Of a stretch of DNA of 64,000 nt, positions 9,378-17,561 are shown piece after piece. The stretch's first letter is position 1, and the number at the start of each line of letters is the position of its first letter. Both the position numbers and the translations under genes were made by a program. The notes beneath the pieces are model-generated. The model had not been told where the DNA came from, searched no databases, and saw only the letters and a program-made list of their open reading frames with translations. The stretch is from Caldilineaceae bacterium SB0661_bin_32 (GTDB lineage Bacteria; Chloroflexota; Anaerolineae; Caldilineales; Caldilineaceae), in the NCBI GenBank assembly GCA_009841235.1, contig VXMH01000076.1, positions 124,001 to 188,000 on the forward strand. The letters are read 5' to 3'.

Positions 9378-10420
9378 TCAAGATCAAGGCTGTTGAAACT
9401 ACTGGGCCGCGACAGGTGACTGTGGTCGAGGATGAGCTTGCGGAACCGGGCGCTGGGGAGGTGGCGATGCGCTCGCTGTACTCGGGCATCAGTCATGGGA
9501 CGGAGATGAACGTGTATCGCGGCGACGCGCCGATGTGGCAGCGGAAACAGGACCGTCGCAGACGGCTGTTCGTGGAGTCTGACGAGCCTGAGTGGGAATA
9601 CCCTTTGCGCTACGGGTATGCTTGCGTTGGTGTGATCACGGCGGTGGGGAGCGACGTGAAGGAGTTTACAGAGGGCGACGTCGTCTTCAGTTTTGCCCCG
9701 CACCAGTCGGCGCACGTGCTGCCGGCGGGTTCGGTGTCCAAGCTGCCGGAGGGGATCGATCCGAGGGCAGGTGTGCTCACGGCCGTCCTGAACACTACTT
9801 TCAACGGTATATTGGACGCGGACCTGCATTTGGGAGAGTGTGTGGTGGTCTTTGGCCAGGGTGTCCTGGGACAGCTGACGGTGCAGTGGGCCAAGCTGTC
9901 GGGCGCGTCGCCGGTGATCGCGGTTGACCTGATCGAGAAGAGGCTGGAGATTTCCAAGCGGGTGAGCGGCGCGGACCTCGTCTTCAATGCGGGCGAGGAA
10001 AGGGACATCGCGATGGCGGTGCGGGAGTTGACGCACGATCGCGGCGCGGACGTGGTGTTCGAATTTTCGGCCAGTGATCGCGCTCTGAACGAGGCGATCC
10101 GCACTGCTTGCTACAACGGCAAGGTGATCGTGATGTCGTGGTATGCGGGCGCGCTGGCCAACGTTTACCCAGGGGCGGAGTTCCACCACAATCGAATTCA
10201 GTTGATCTCGTCGCAGATTAGCGGCATCAGCCCTGAGCTGTCGCACCGGTGGTCGGCTGCGCGGCGCATGGAGGCGGTGCTTTCATTGATGCCCAAGCTG
10301 AATCTGGATGGGTTGATTACGGATGTGGTCGACCTTGAGGGTGCGGCGGCGGCCTACGATATGATCGATAAGCACCCACAGGATATTTTGCAGGTGGTGC
10401 TCGACTACGGTGAGGACTGA
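9374..10420 (+). CDS. Zinc-type MDR alcohol/polyol dehydrogenase-like oxidoreductase
   Basis: Medium-chain dehydrogenase/reductase of about 348 residues. The N-terminal GroES-like domain shows GEVAMRSLYSGISHGTEM, where the usual catalytic Cys of zinc enzymes is replaced by Ser in YSGISHG. The Rossmann domain has VVFGQGVLGQLTVQWAK, then the AVDLIEKRLEIS strand. GTG 9374 overlaps the upstream stop (GTGA); GTG 9353 is an alternative. Coupling to the isomerase-like gene suggests oxidation or reduction of a sugar or polyol. The missing zinc Cys makes the exact activity uncertain. Confidence 0.83.
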   Translation: MIKIKAVETTGPRQVTVVEDELAEPGAGEVAMRSLYSGISHGTEMNVYRGDAPMWQRKQDRRRRLFVESDEPEWEYPLRYGYACVGVITAVGSDVKEFTEGDVVFSFAPHQSAHVLPAGSVSKLPEGIDPRAGVLTAVLNTTFNGILDADLHLGECVVVFGQGVLGQLTVQWAKLSGASPVIAVDLIEKRLEISKRVSGADLVFNAGEERDIAMAVRELTHDRGADVVFEFSASDRALNEAIRTACYNGKVIVMSWYAGALANVYPGAEFHHNRIQLISSQISGISPELSHRWSAARRMEAVLSLMPKLNLDGLITDVVDLEGAAAAYDMIDKHPQDILQVVLDYGED

Positions 10421-10583
10421 GCCTTGACGCTTGCGGAAGGGAATCAATGTGCCCCCGCATACCGCTTTTCTGACAAAGGCGAACAGGCCCCAGACAGGTG
10501 CGATCCCATTGGGTAATCCGAGGGAATCACCTTGGCGTCAGACGGGAGACACCTAAGCTTTCGCCCAGGTCAGGAGAAACTGA

Positions 10584-11492
10584 ATGAACATCGACGATAT
10601 CGTTGCCAATTTTGACCGGGACGGCTACGTCCTGTTGCCGCAAGCGATTTGCCCTGAAGAGCTGGCGGTCTTGCAGGAAGACTCGGCTCATGTCATTGAA
10701 GAGGGCTATGAGGGCAAGGAACCGGAGAGTGACTACTTCTATGATGCGCTGCCGGATACGGGTGAAGTTGTATTCCACCGTGTGCAGTATGTCTTCCCCA
10801 AGGCCAGGAACAACTCCTTTATCAAACTGTTGGCGCATCCGCTGGTCCTGCAGGTGGTGCAGCGGCTGCTGGGGGATGACTTCATCTGTGAGGCGGAGGC
10901 GTTTGTTTTCAAGGTGCCGGGAAACGGCAAGGAGGTCCCGGTCCATTGCGACGGTGATCCCAGCCAGCCGGATGTGATGGAGATGGTATTCAACGTCGAC
11001 TACTATCTGGACGACGCCACACCGGAGAACGGTTGCCTGCTGGCGGCGCCGGGCAGCCATAAGCTGAATCTTTCCGGGGAGGACGTGCGTGCGCAGGGCT
11101 TTGACTATCCCGGCCTGATTGAACTGCCGGTCAAGGCGGGCGACGTGCTTTTTCACAATGTCAAGTTGGTGCATGGCTCCAGGCGGAACAGCGCCAACAG
11201 TTTGCGGCGTACGCTCTACTATGCGTTCCATTCTCTGAGCGCGGCGGCGCGGCAGGGGGAACCCAGGTCGGAGGGGTCGTACCTCAGGCCGGGTCAGACG
11301 GTGCCCCAGAGCTGGATCGATGACCGTCTGCGGCTGATGATGCACGCCATCGATCTGCGAAAGGAGAGCATCTACGGCCGCGATGAGGTCCCCTTCCCCT
11401 ATCAGCCGCCGGCGGGCTGCGATGTGAGGTGGCCGTCCGCGGATGAGACGATGAATTACCGGCCGGCGCTGGGGTACAGCAAGTACTATTAA
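10584..11492 (+). CDS. Phytanoyl-CoA dioxygenase family protein (PhyH 2)
   Basis: Fe(II)/2-oxoglutarate oxygenase of 302 residues. N-terminus MNIDDIVANFDRDGYVLLPQ is typical. Iron ligands are VHCDGD (His121, Asp123) and FHNVKLVHGSRRN (His197), with Arg209 in SLRRTLYYAF for 2-oxoglutarate. ATG 10584 is preceded by CAGGAGAAACTGA. It follows the isomerase/dehydrogenase pair by 163 bases on the same strand and ends at a GA-rich hairpin. Substrate unknown. Confidence 0.9.
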   Translation: MNIDDIVANFDRDGYVLLPQAICPEELAVLQEDSAHVIEEGYEGKEPESDYFYDALPDTGEVVFHRVQYVFPKARNNSFIKLLAHPLVLQVVQRLLGDDFICEAEAFVFKVPGNGKEVPVHCDGDPSQPDVMEMVFNVDYYLDDATPENGCLLAAPGSHKLNLSGEDVRAQGFDYPGLIELPVKAGDVLFHNVKLVHGSRRNSANSLRRTLYYAFHSLSAAARQGEPRSEGSYLRPGQTVPQSWIDDRLRLMMHAIDLRKESIYGRDEVPFPYQPPAGCDVRWPSADETMNYRPALGYSKYY

Positions 11493-11511
11493 CGAGAAGA
11501 GAGCGTAGAAA

Positions 11512-11551
11512 AGTGAGAAAAGAGAAGTTAGCAGTTTTCTCTCTCCTCACT
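11512..11551. terminator. GA-rich hairpin, probable terminator between convergent genes
   Basis: AGTGAGAAAAGAGAA (11512-11526) pairs with TTCTCTCTCCTCACT (11537-11551), allowing G-U pairs, and sits between the PhyH 2 stop and the convergent VanZ-like stop. Similar GA-rich stems occur at 17025, 39945 and 41463. Confidence 0.55.
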
Positions 11552-11586
11552 CCTCTTAATTCTTTCCTATTCGTTTTCGTTGGCCC

Positions 11587-12150
11587 TCAGTCGGGCGTGT
11601 TGCGGAAGCGCCAGCGGCGTGCGTAGGAGAGGGCCATGCTGGAGACGACGGCCATGACGGCGGCGAGGACGTTGAAGAGGAGGTCGCGCTCGTCGTAGGC
11701 GCGATTGGGCAGGTAGGCCTGGATGTTTTCGTCGATCAGGCCGATCAGCGAAGCGGCTATGACCGCGACCAGAGCGGGTACGGGGACGCGGCGGCCGTGG
11801 CTGGCGCGTTCCTTTAGCGCTTCGTAGATGAAGACGGACAGTACACCGTATTCGATGAGATGCGTGCGCTCCTCCGGGGTCGCCATGCGCACGAAGACGA
11901 GGATGTAGACGGCGGCCACGCCGAGCGCGACCCCGATTTCGAGTCCGCCCGGGCGCGCTTTGAGCCCGTAGGCCAGGATGACAGCCCCGACCAGTAAAAA
12001 ACTGACCATGAAGAGGGCTTCGAGCAGCCCGTGTGTTCGCAGGTGCCCGGCCAGTGTGCGCGCGAGCCCGAGCGTGGAGTAGATGGCAACGACTACGGCC
12101 AGGGTCCATAGCCAGAGGCGGCGTTCTCGATTGGAAGTGAAAAGAGACAT
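11587..12150 (-). CDS. VanZ-like membrane protein
   Basis: A 187-residue protein with about five membrane helices. It carries the VanZ-family pattern: THLIEYGVLSVFIYEAL after helix three and LIDENIQAYLPNRAYDERDLLFN before the last helix. Chosen start is ATG 12150 (MSLFTSNRERRLW). An in-frame GTG at 12180 with AAGGAGAGG just upstream is a real alternative, adding ten residues. The frame stays open upstream through the palindromic repeat at 12223-12291. Family function is poorly defined (VanZ confers slight teicoplanin tolerance). Confidence 0.75.
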   Translation of the reverse strand: MSLFTSNRERRLWLWTLAVVVAIYSTLGLARTLAGHLRTHGLLEALFMVSFLLVGAVILAYGLKARPGGLEIGVALGVAAVYILVFVRMATPEERTHLIEYGVLSVFIYEALKERASHGRRVPVPALVAVIAASLIGLIDENIQAYLPNRAYDERDLLFNVLAAVMAVVSSMALSYARRWRFRNTPD

Positions 12151-12222
12151 GGAGTTTGCTTTTTTGCGCTGGTAGCTCACCCTCTCCTTCTCTTTCCTGC
12201 AAAAACGCAAATCGTTAGTTTG

Positions 12223-12291
12223 TTTGCGCTTCGCTAAATGGCCGAGGATGGCGTCAGCGAAACGCAAAGAATGCGGTCAGCTCAGCGCAAA
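12223..12291 (-). repeat. Palindromic element, half-nested composite
   Basis: A complete 46-bp element (12223-12268) is followed by the 23-bp right-hand part of a second element (12269-12291, GAATGCGG...AGCGCAAA). The same junction occurs at 14383/14384, where the other arm of the interrupted element is still present. Here that arm is missing or unrecognisable. It lies just upstream of the VanZ-like gene. Confidence 0.85.
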
Positions 12292-12342
12292 GTCAGTGAA
12301 AGGGCATTTTCGATAGATACTTGGGGGCGGCGCGGCCGGGGA

Positions 12343-13242
12343 CTACCCTTTTATGCCGGTGAGGGTGAAGCCCTCGGTGAAGTAGCGCTGCCCATAGTAT
12401 GATAGCGCCATCATGGGCAGAGATACAAGAACGGACATGGCCATCATCGGCCCCCACTGGGTGTCGCCGCGCGAGCCGATAAAACCCATCATGGCGAGGG
12501 TAAGGGTCTGCATGCTCTTGTCCTTGAGGTAGAGGAGAGGGAAGAGGAGGTCATTCCAGGCCCAGGAGGTGATGAGGACGACCTGCAGGGCGAGGATGGG
12601 CTTGGCGAGGGGGATGATGATACGCCATAAGATGACCAGGTCGTTACAGCCGTCGAGGCGGGCGGCTTCAGAGAGTTCGTTGGGGATGGCGCGGAAGAAC
12701 TGGCGCAATACGAAGACCATGGCGGGATTGAGCGCAAGCATTGATGGGATGATGGCGGGCAGCCAGGTCCCGATCCAGCCCAAGCGGGCCATCATCACAT
12801 AGCGGGGCACCATTGTTACGAAGTCGGGCATAAGCATGAGGCTGATGTTGAGCATCATGAGCAGCTCGCTGCCGGGAAACCTCATGCGTGCGAAAGCATA
12901 GGCGGCCAGAACACAGGAAGCCATTGTGGGTAGGAGTACGAAGACTGCAAGCATGAGGGTGTTGCGCAGGTGGAGGAGCCAGTCGCGCGCGCGCCAGCCG
13001 TCGGCGAAGTTCTCGAAGGTAACGGGGTTGGGAAACCACTGGATGGGGAAGGTGATTCGCATCTGTTCGAGCGTTTTGAAGGCGTTGCTGAACATCCAGA
13101 AAACGGGCAACAGGGCTAAGAAGAGAAAGGCTGCGATCAGCAGATAGGCGTTGGAGTGCTGAATGATTCTGCTGGCGCGCATGCCGAGAGTGAAGCGGCC
13201 CTCGGGGAAAATGTATCGGCGTGCAGTGCGAATGCCTGCCAT
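12343..13242 (-). CDS. Sugar ABC transporter permease, MalG type
   Basis: Inner-membrane permease of 299 residues with six predicted helices and the cytoplasmic EAA loop ELSEAARLDGCNDLVILW. It ends with the typical TEGFTLTGIKG tail of the MalG/CUT1 subfamily. Start ATG 13242 has GGGAGG 11-16 bases upstream, five bases after the stop of the partner permease. It is third in an SBP-MalF-MalG operon on the minus strand. The substrate is presumably an oligosaccharide or related compound. Confidence 0.92.
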   Translation of the reverse strand: MAGIRTARRYIFPEGRFTLGMRASRIIQHSNAYLLIAAFLFLALLPVFWMFSNAFKTLEQMRITFPIQWFPNPVTFENFADGWRARDWLLHLRNTLMLAVFVLLPTMASCVLAAYAFARMRFPGSELLMMLNISLMLMPDFVTMVPRYVMMARLGWIGTWLPAIIPSMLALNPAMVFVLRQFFRAIPNELSEAARLDGCNDLVILWRIIIPLAKPILALQVVLITSWAWNDLLFPLLYLKDKSMQTLTLAMMGFIGSRGDTQWGPMMAMSVLVSLPMMALSYYGQRYFTEGFTLTGIKG

Positions 13243-13247
13243 ACGAT

Positions 13248-14207
13248 TCAGTTGCCTCCCTCGTAGTAGACCCAGCTTGCGGAGGTGCGGAAGACGGCGA
13301 CGACGATGACCATGCTGATGACGAAAAGAATCCATGAGAGCGCGGCGGCGTGGCCCATCTTGAAGTACCTGAAGGCGTTTTCATAGATGAGTTGGCCGTA
13401 GAATGTTGAGCCGCCGGCGGGTCCGCCGCCGGTCATCAGCATGGGGGCGGAGAACATCTGAAAGGCGCCGATCAGGCTTGTGAGGAGGTTGAAGAGGGTG
13501 TAGGGAGTCAGCATGGGCAGTGTGACTGTGAACAGTGTTTGGATAGACTTTGCGCCGTCGATTTTGGCTGCGTCATAAAGTTCCTGGGGCACATTCTGGA
13601 GCCCAGCGAGGAAGATGAGCATACCGAGACCGCCCTGGATGGCCATGACGATGAAGACCCATTTGACCATCACGGGATCTGTGAGCCAAGCCTGCCCCTT
13701 GGGGAAGCCGAGGATTTTGAGGACGGTGTTGATGAGGCCGAGGGAAGGGCTCCAGATGAAGAGGATGACGGCGGCGGCGCCGGCCACGGGGACGGTGCCG
13801 GGCACGAGGGCGAGCGTGCGGAAAAGCTGGAGGCCGCGCACTTTTACGTTGAGGAGCAGCGCCTGCAGCAGGCCGACGACCAGCCCGCCAGGGACGGAGA
13901 CAACCACGAAGATAAAAGTATTAGTCAGGGCCTTGCGGGTATAGTCGTGCTCTGCGAGGTTAACGTAGTTGCGCAATCCAATCCACTTGGCGGGCTGGAA
14001 GACGTCGTAGATGGTGAAGCTGTGGTAGAAGGAGTCGAGGATTGGGTAGGCCTGGAAGGTGAGGACGCCCACGAACCAGGGGAGAAGGAAGAGGAAGGGG
14101 AGCATGCGGCGGCGGAAACTGCGGCCGCGGGCCCACCGATTAGGGAGTCCGGGGTCTCCGGCGGGACCCAGGCCTGGTTGCGGGCCGCTCAGTATTGGTG
14201 AAGTCAT
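13248..14207 (-). CDS. Sugar ABC transporter permease, MalF type
   Basis: A 319-residue CUT1 permease. A cytoplasmic N-terminus with WARGRSFRRRMLPFLFLLPWFVG leads into helix one. The QAYPILDSFYHSFTIYD periplasmic start and EAA loop ELYDAAKIDGAKSIQTLF are visible. The start ATG 14207 (MTSPILSG) was preferred over a longer frame beginning in Pro/Arg-rich sequence. The downstream permease follows after five bases. The gap to the binding protein contains a nested repeat. Confidence 0.9.
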   Translation of the reverse strand: MTSPILSGPQPGLGPAGDPGLPNRWARGRSFRRRMLPFLFLLPWFVGVLTFQAYPILDSFYHSFTIYDVFQPAKWIGLRNYVNLAEHDYTRKALTNTFIFVVVSVPGGLVVGLLQALLLNVKVRGLQLFRTLALVPGTVPVAGAAAVILFIWSPSLGLINTVLKILGFPKGQAWLTDPVMVKWVFIVMAIQGGLGMLIFLAGLQNVPQELYDAAKIDGAKSIQTLFTVTLPMLTPYTLFNLLTSLIGAFQMFSAPMLMTGGGPAGGSTFYGQLIYENAFRYFKMGHAAALSWILFVISMVIVVAVFRTSASWVYYEGGN

Positions 14208-14314
14208 ATCAAACCTGGAGGTTGAGAGCTGATCCGGGGCCTTTGAGGAGGGACCCCTGAAGGGGCGGTCGCGCCTTGGGGCGGGAGCCAGGGCGCGACC
14301 GGGATGTGTCACGG

Positions 14315-14406
14315 TTTGCGCTTCGCCAAATGCGCTGTTTGCGCTTCGCTAAATGGCCAAGAATGGCGTCAGCGAAACGCAAAGAATGCGGTCGCCTCAG
14401 CGCAAA
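14315..14406 (-). repeat. Nested palindromic elements (one inserted inside another)
   Basis: A 46-bp element (14338-14383) interrupts a second one whose arms are 14315-14337 and 14384-14406. Joining the arms restores a 46-bp element with TTTGCGCT/AGCGCAAA ends. The interruption is exactly at the centre (23 plus 23). It lies between the binding protein and the MalF-type permease gene. Confidence 0.88.
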
Positions 14407-14415
14407 GTCGGGAGG

Positions 14416-15798
14416 CTAACTTTGGGTCTCCCAGTATTCGTCGAGGGACTGCTGGAGTTCTTTGTTGATGTCGAAAAGGGCGTCTTCGGCTGATTTGACG
14501 CCGACGGTCACCTCTTCGAAGGCCCGAGTCCACAGGTTTTCACACTGGGACTGGACGGGCGTGAGGAACTCGCTGGGGCTCCAGAGCCGGTCGGCTTCGA
14601 GCGGTGCGTCGAAGAACCATTGCAGGCCGGGCACGCTCGAAAGATCGATGGCGTCGAGCAGCGGTTTGCTCCACATGGCGGCGGCCCGGATTTCGAATTC
14701 TATGAGGCCGACTTCGACGCTGGTCATGTGAATCATGAAGGTGAGGGCGTCTTCGGCGACCTGGGTGGAGCGGGGCATGAAGAGCGTATGGCCAGTACCG
14801 AAGTCGATGGCATTGTAGCCTTCGTTGAGGTTGGGATGGAAGCCATAGCCGATGGATTCGAGTTCGACGCCGGTGACTTCGACCATACTGCGCAACATGC
14901 CGGGCAGCCAGTTGCCGTCCATGACCATGGCGCGCTTGGCGTTGTTGAAGCCGCTGGAGGGATAGCCGGACCAGTAGCCCCACTGGTCTCTGAAGGCCAG
15001 CATCTTGTCTACGCCCGGGTCGGTGTGGAACTGGGCGATGATGTCGAGGCCTTCTGCCCACGCTTCGGTGTCGAAAGTAAAGGTGCGCTTGTCTTCGGAG
15101 ATGTAGTTTTCGTCGAAGACGACGGGCCAGGCGATGACGGTGAAGCCGTAGGCGTCTTTGGGGTCGAATCCGGCCTGGGTGAGGTTGCCATCGTCGTCGT
15201 ATTGGAGAAGCATGCGGGACCACTCGAGCATTTCGGGCCAGCTTCTTGGGCCGACTTCAGGGTCGCCGCCGACTTCTTCGATGAGGTGTTTGTGCCAGCA
15301 GATGGCAGGCATGGAACCGCCTTCAAGGGCGGGGATGCCGTAGGTGACGCCGTCCCATTTGCCGTTGTCCCACTGTGAACCGAGGTAGATGTCGGGGTCG
15401 AAGTCGGGGGCGTTGGCGATGAGGTCGTCGAGCGGGAGCATGACGCCGCGCGCCATCAGTTCGGCGAAGCCGCCGATGTAGCGATGGTAGACGTCGGGCG
15501 CGGTGCCGCCGGCGACGGCGGTCATTGTCTCCTCGGGGGACACGTGGAGGCGAATCATTTCGATGGAGATGTGGGTGCCCTTTTCGTCAAACAGTTCGAT
15601 GCAGGGCGTCCAGATGTCGTTATCACCGGATGTTTGCCAGCCGGACTGGACGGAGACGGTGACCGGTTCCATGGCTGTCTCCATGCCGCCGTCAGCGGTG
15701 TCCTGGGTAACGGGCTGGCAGGCGGCGAGAAGGGCGGCGCCGCCGGTGGCTCCGGCGAGTGAAAGGAACTCTCTGCGGCTGAAACCTTGCTTTCGCAT
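14416..15798 (-). CDS. Sugar ABC substrate-binding lipoprotein (family 1)
   Basis: Extracytoplasmic sugar-binding protein of 460 residues. It begins MRKQGFSRREFLSLAG, with a Tat RR motif and lipobox LLAAC at Cys27. Family-1 features include the mid-protein YGIPALEGGSMPAICWHKHL and a C-terminal region rich in aromatic residues. The start ATG 15798 has GGGAGGAAAAC upstream; a longer frame to 15897 lacks signal-peptide logic. It is first in the SBP-MalF-MalG operon; no ATPase gene follows. Confidence 0.92.
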   Translation of the reverse strand: MRKQGFSRREFLSLAGATGGAALLAACQPVTQDTADGGMETAMEPVTVSVQSGWQTSGDNDIWTPCIELFDEKGTHISIEMIRLHVSPEETMTAVAGGTAPDVYHRYIGGFAELMARGVMLPLDDLIANAPDFDPDIYLGSQWDNGKWDGVTYGIPALEGGSMPAICWHKHLIEEVGGDPEVGPRSWPEMLEWSRMLLQYDDDGNLTQAGFDPKDAYGFTVIAWPVVFDENYISEDKRTFTFDTEAWAEGLDIIAQFHTDPGVDKMLAFRDQWGYWSGYPSSGFNNAKRAMVMDGNWLPGMLRSMVEVTGVELESIGYGFHPNLNEGYNAIDFGTGHTLFMPRSTQVAEDALTFMIHMTSVEVGLIEFEIRAAAMWSKPLLDAIDLSSVPGLQWFFDAPLEADRLWSPSEFLTPVQSQCENLWTRAFEEVTVGVKSAEDALFDINKELQQSLDEYWETQS

Positions 15799-16176
15799 GT
15801 TCTGTTTTCCTCCCGATGTCTTTGAAAAAGAGTAGGCAGACTGAATGGGAAAGGTGACGGATGCGGTCTCCGTCTTGATTCCAGCACAGGGTATCACAGT
15901 TCATGGGGAAAAGAAACTGTTTTGCGAAATGAATGGCTCCTATGGTGGACGCGACTGTGCGCCTCCCTCTGGCCAATTCACCGGGTTTAGCAGATGGCTG
16001 CTACGAACTGTGCCGGGGCTGGATTCCGTTCTGTTCGTGTGGATTGCGGTAAGAGGCAGGGCGCAGATTCCGCCCGCTTGTTTTCTCCGTGTACGAGGAG
16101 GGTCGCAAGAGAACGGTTTCATGCTACACTAACTGCATCGTGTGGGCATATGACTCGATTTCAAGGGGGGGGACCA
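15799..16176. other. Divergent intergenic region, 378 bp
   Basis: It lies between the minus-strand sugar operon and the plus-strand PhyH 3 gene and must hold promoters for both. I see no pair of hexamers good enough to name. No conserved coding segment is visible; the in-frame extension upstream of PhyH 3 (from 15994) does not resemble the family. Confidence 0.5.
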
Positions 16177-17019
16177 ATGTCTGACCTGAACGCGGCATCG
16201 CTTGAGCACCGTTTGACGGAGGAAGAACGGCAGACCTTCAACGAGACCGGTATTATCTATGTCAGGAATGCCCTGTCACCGGACCAGGTAGAACACGGGG
16301 TCGAATTGACGGAACGGATCCACGAGGCGAAGTTGGCGGAGGGGCACGACCCGCGCATTGCGTTGTTCTATCCCAACTTTATTCCGGATGATCCGTATTT
16401 CATCGACCTGGTCGATTACGAGCGAGTCCTGCCCAAAGTATGGGGGATCCTGGGCTGGAATATCTTCCTGTATCACGCGCATCTGATAGTGACGCCGCCG
16501 AACGGGGAGGCGCCGAATGACAAGACGTTCAGTTGGCACCAGGACAGCGGCCGCGTCAACGTGGAGATGGAGAGCCATCCGCGGCCGCGGCTGTCGCTGA
16601 AGGTGGCCTATTTTCTGTCGGATACGAGCGAGCCGGGGCGGGGCAACTTCTGGGTGGTGCCCAGGAGCCACGTGCGGGATACGATCGACAGGCCGGAGAG
16701 CGGTATCGGCCAGCCGGAGGGAGCGATGCCGGTGCTGGCCAGGCCGGGAGACGCGGTGTTCTTTGACCGGCGGCTGTGGCATACGGCCAGCCCTAACTGG
16801 TCCGACATCACGCGGCGGGTGTTGTTTTACGGCTACGGCTACCGCTGGCTGCGCACGAAGGACGACATGACGGTCGACCATCTGTGGGATAGCGTCAGCC
16901 CGGTCCGCCGGCAGCTATTGGGCTGGAGCGTGAATGCCAATGGCCGCTTTTCGCCGACCGACGAGGACGTGCCGCTGCGCATGTGGCTGAAGAAGTACAG
17001 CCCGGCGGAGGCGGAGTGA
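16177..17019 (+). CDS. Phytanoyl-CoA dioxygenase family protein (PhyH 3)
   Basis: Fe(II)/2-oxoglutarate oxygenase of 280 residues. FSWHQDSGR gives His121 and Asp123; DRRLWHTASPN gives His202, with ITRRVLFYGYGYRW supplying the 2-oxoglutarate Arg. Start ATG 16177 (MSDLNAASLEHRL) has a run of G (AAGGGGGGGG) just upstream. It is divergent from the sugar operon and convergent with the AraC-family regulator across a hairpin. Substrate unknown. Confidence 0.9.
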   Translation: MSDLNAASLEHRLTEEERQTFNETGIIYVRNALSPDQVEHGVELTERIHEAKLAEGHDPRIALFYPNFIPDDPYFIDLVDYERVLPKVWGILGWNIFLYHAHLIVTPPNGEAPNDKTFSWHQDSGRVNVEMESHPRPRLSLKVAYFLSDTSEPGRGNFWVVPRSHVRDTIDRPESGIGQPEGAMPVLARPGDAVFFDRRLWHTASPNWSDITRRVLFYGYGYRWLRTKDDMTVDHLWDSVSPVRRQLLGWSVNANGRFSPTDEDVPLRMWLKKYSPAEAE

Positions 17020-17024
17020 CGGGC

Positions 17025-17069
17025 GAGGAGAGAGGAGAGAGTGAAAAGGCTCTCTCCCGATTGCTCCTC
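17025..17069. terminator. GA-rich hairpin between convergent genes
   Basis: GGAGAGAG (17034-17041) pairs with CTCTCTCC (17050-17057), and an outer GAGGAG (17025-17030) pairs with CTCCTC (17064-17069). It sits between the PhyH 3 stop and the convergent regulator stop, so it probably ends transcription of one or both. Confidence 0.6.
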
Positions 17070-17081
17070 AGTTGGTGTAGA

Positions 17082-17561
17082 TTACTTGTACGGCCAGACG
17101 ATGTCCAGGAAGGGTTGATCCATGACTGCTTTATTGTCCATGGGGCTGGTGGCGTACTCCTCGCGCGGGGACCCTGCGATCTGGAGGCCGTTTTCTTCGA
17201 TCCATTTGTAGACTATGTCGTAGTAGCCCAGTATCTCCGGGAAGTGGGCCTGGCGCAGGGTTAGCTCTACATAGGCGATAGAGCCTCCGACCAATGTTCC
17301 GCTCTTTATGTCGCCGCTGACGGAGGGCACCGTTTTGACGGGGACGCCGACTTCGACAGGCCCGTTTTTCTCCTCATTGACCTCGCCGTGGTAGATGGCG
17401 ACCGGCTTGCCGTCCTGTTCAACGCCGGTTTCGGCAATCAGCGCCGCCAGTTGCTCGTAGGACTCGCGCAGGTGGTCCTTCAGCTCGCCAATGTAGACAT
17501 GGCGGGTGATGCTGATCATCTGGCGGTCCGGCTGTGTCACAGTCTTGACTGTGGGGGACAT
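17082..17561 (-). CDS. Possible separately translated GyrI-like domain (internal start)
   Basis: In-frame ATG at 17561 inside the regulator gene carries its own strong Shine-Dalgarno (AAAGGAG) at the right distance. A run of seven A precedes it, in a linker rather than a fold. Translation here would give a 159-residue stand-alone GyrI-like/SRPBCC-type small-molecule-binding protein (IYHGEVNEEKNGPVEVGVP). It may be an ancestral second gene that became fused to the first. The long frame has no stop, so both products are possible. Confidence 0.45.
   Translation of the reverse strand: MSPTVKTVTQPDRQMISITRHVYIGELKDHLRESYEQLAALIAETGVEQDGKPVAIYHGEVNEEKNGPVEVGVPVKTVPSVSGDIKSGTLVGGSIAYVELTLRQAHFPEILGYYDIVYKWIEENGLQIAGSPREEYATSPMDNKAVMDQPFLDIVWPYK

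Noticed and set aside
11567..12202. Alternative 211-codon frame overlapping the VanZ-like gene
   Set aside because: Arg/His/Pro-rich composition with no hydrophobic helices; the other frame has the VanZ pattern.
15994..16176. N-terminal extension of PhyH 3 upstream of 16177
   Set aside because: Unlike the family, Cys/Arg-rich, and bypasses the G-rich ribosome-site-like run directly before ATG 16177.
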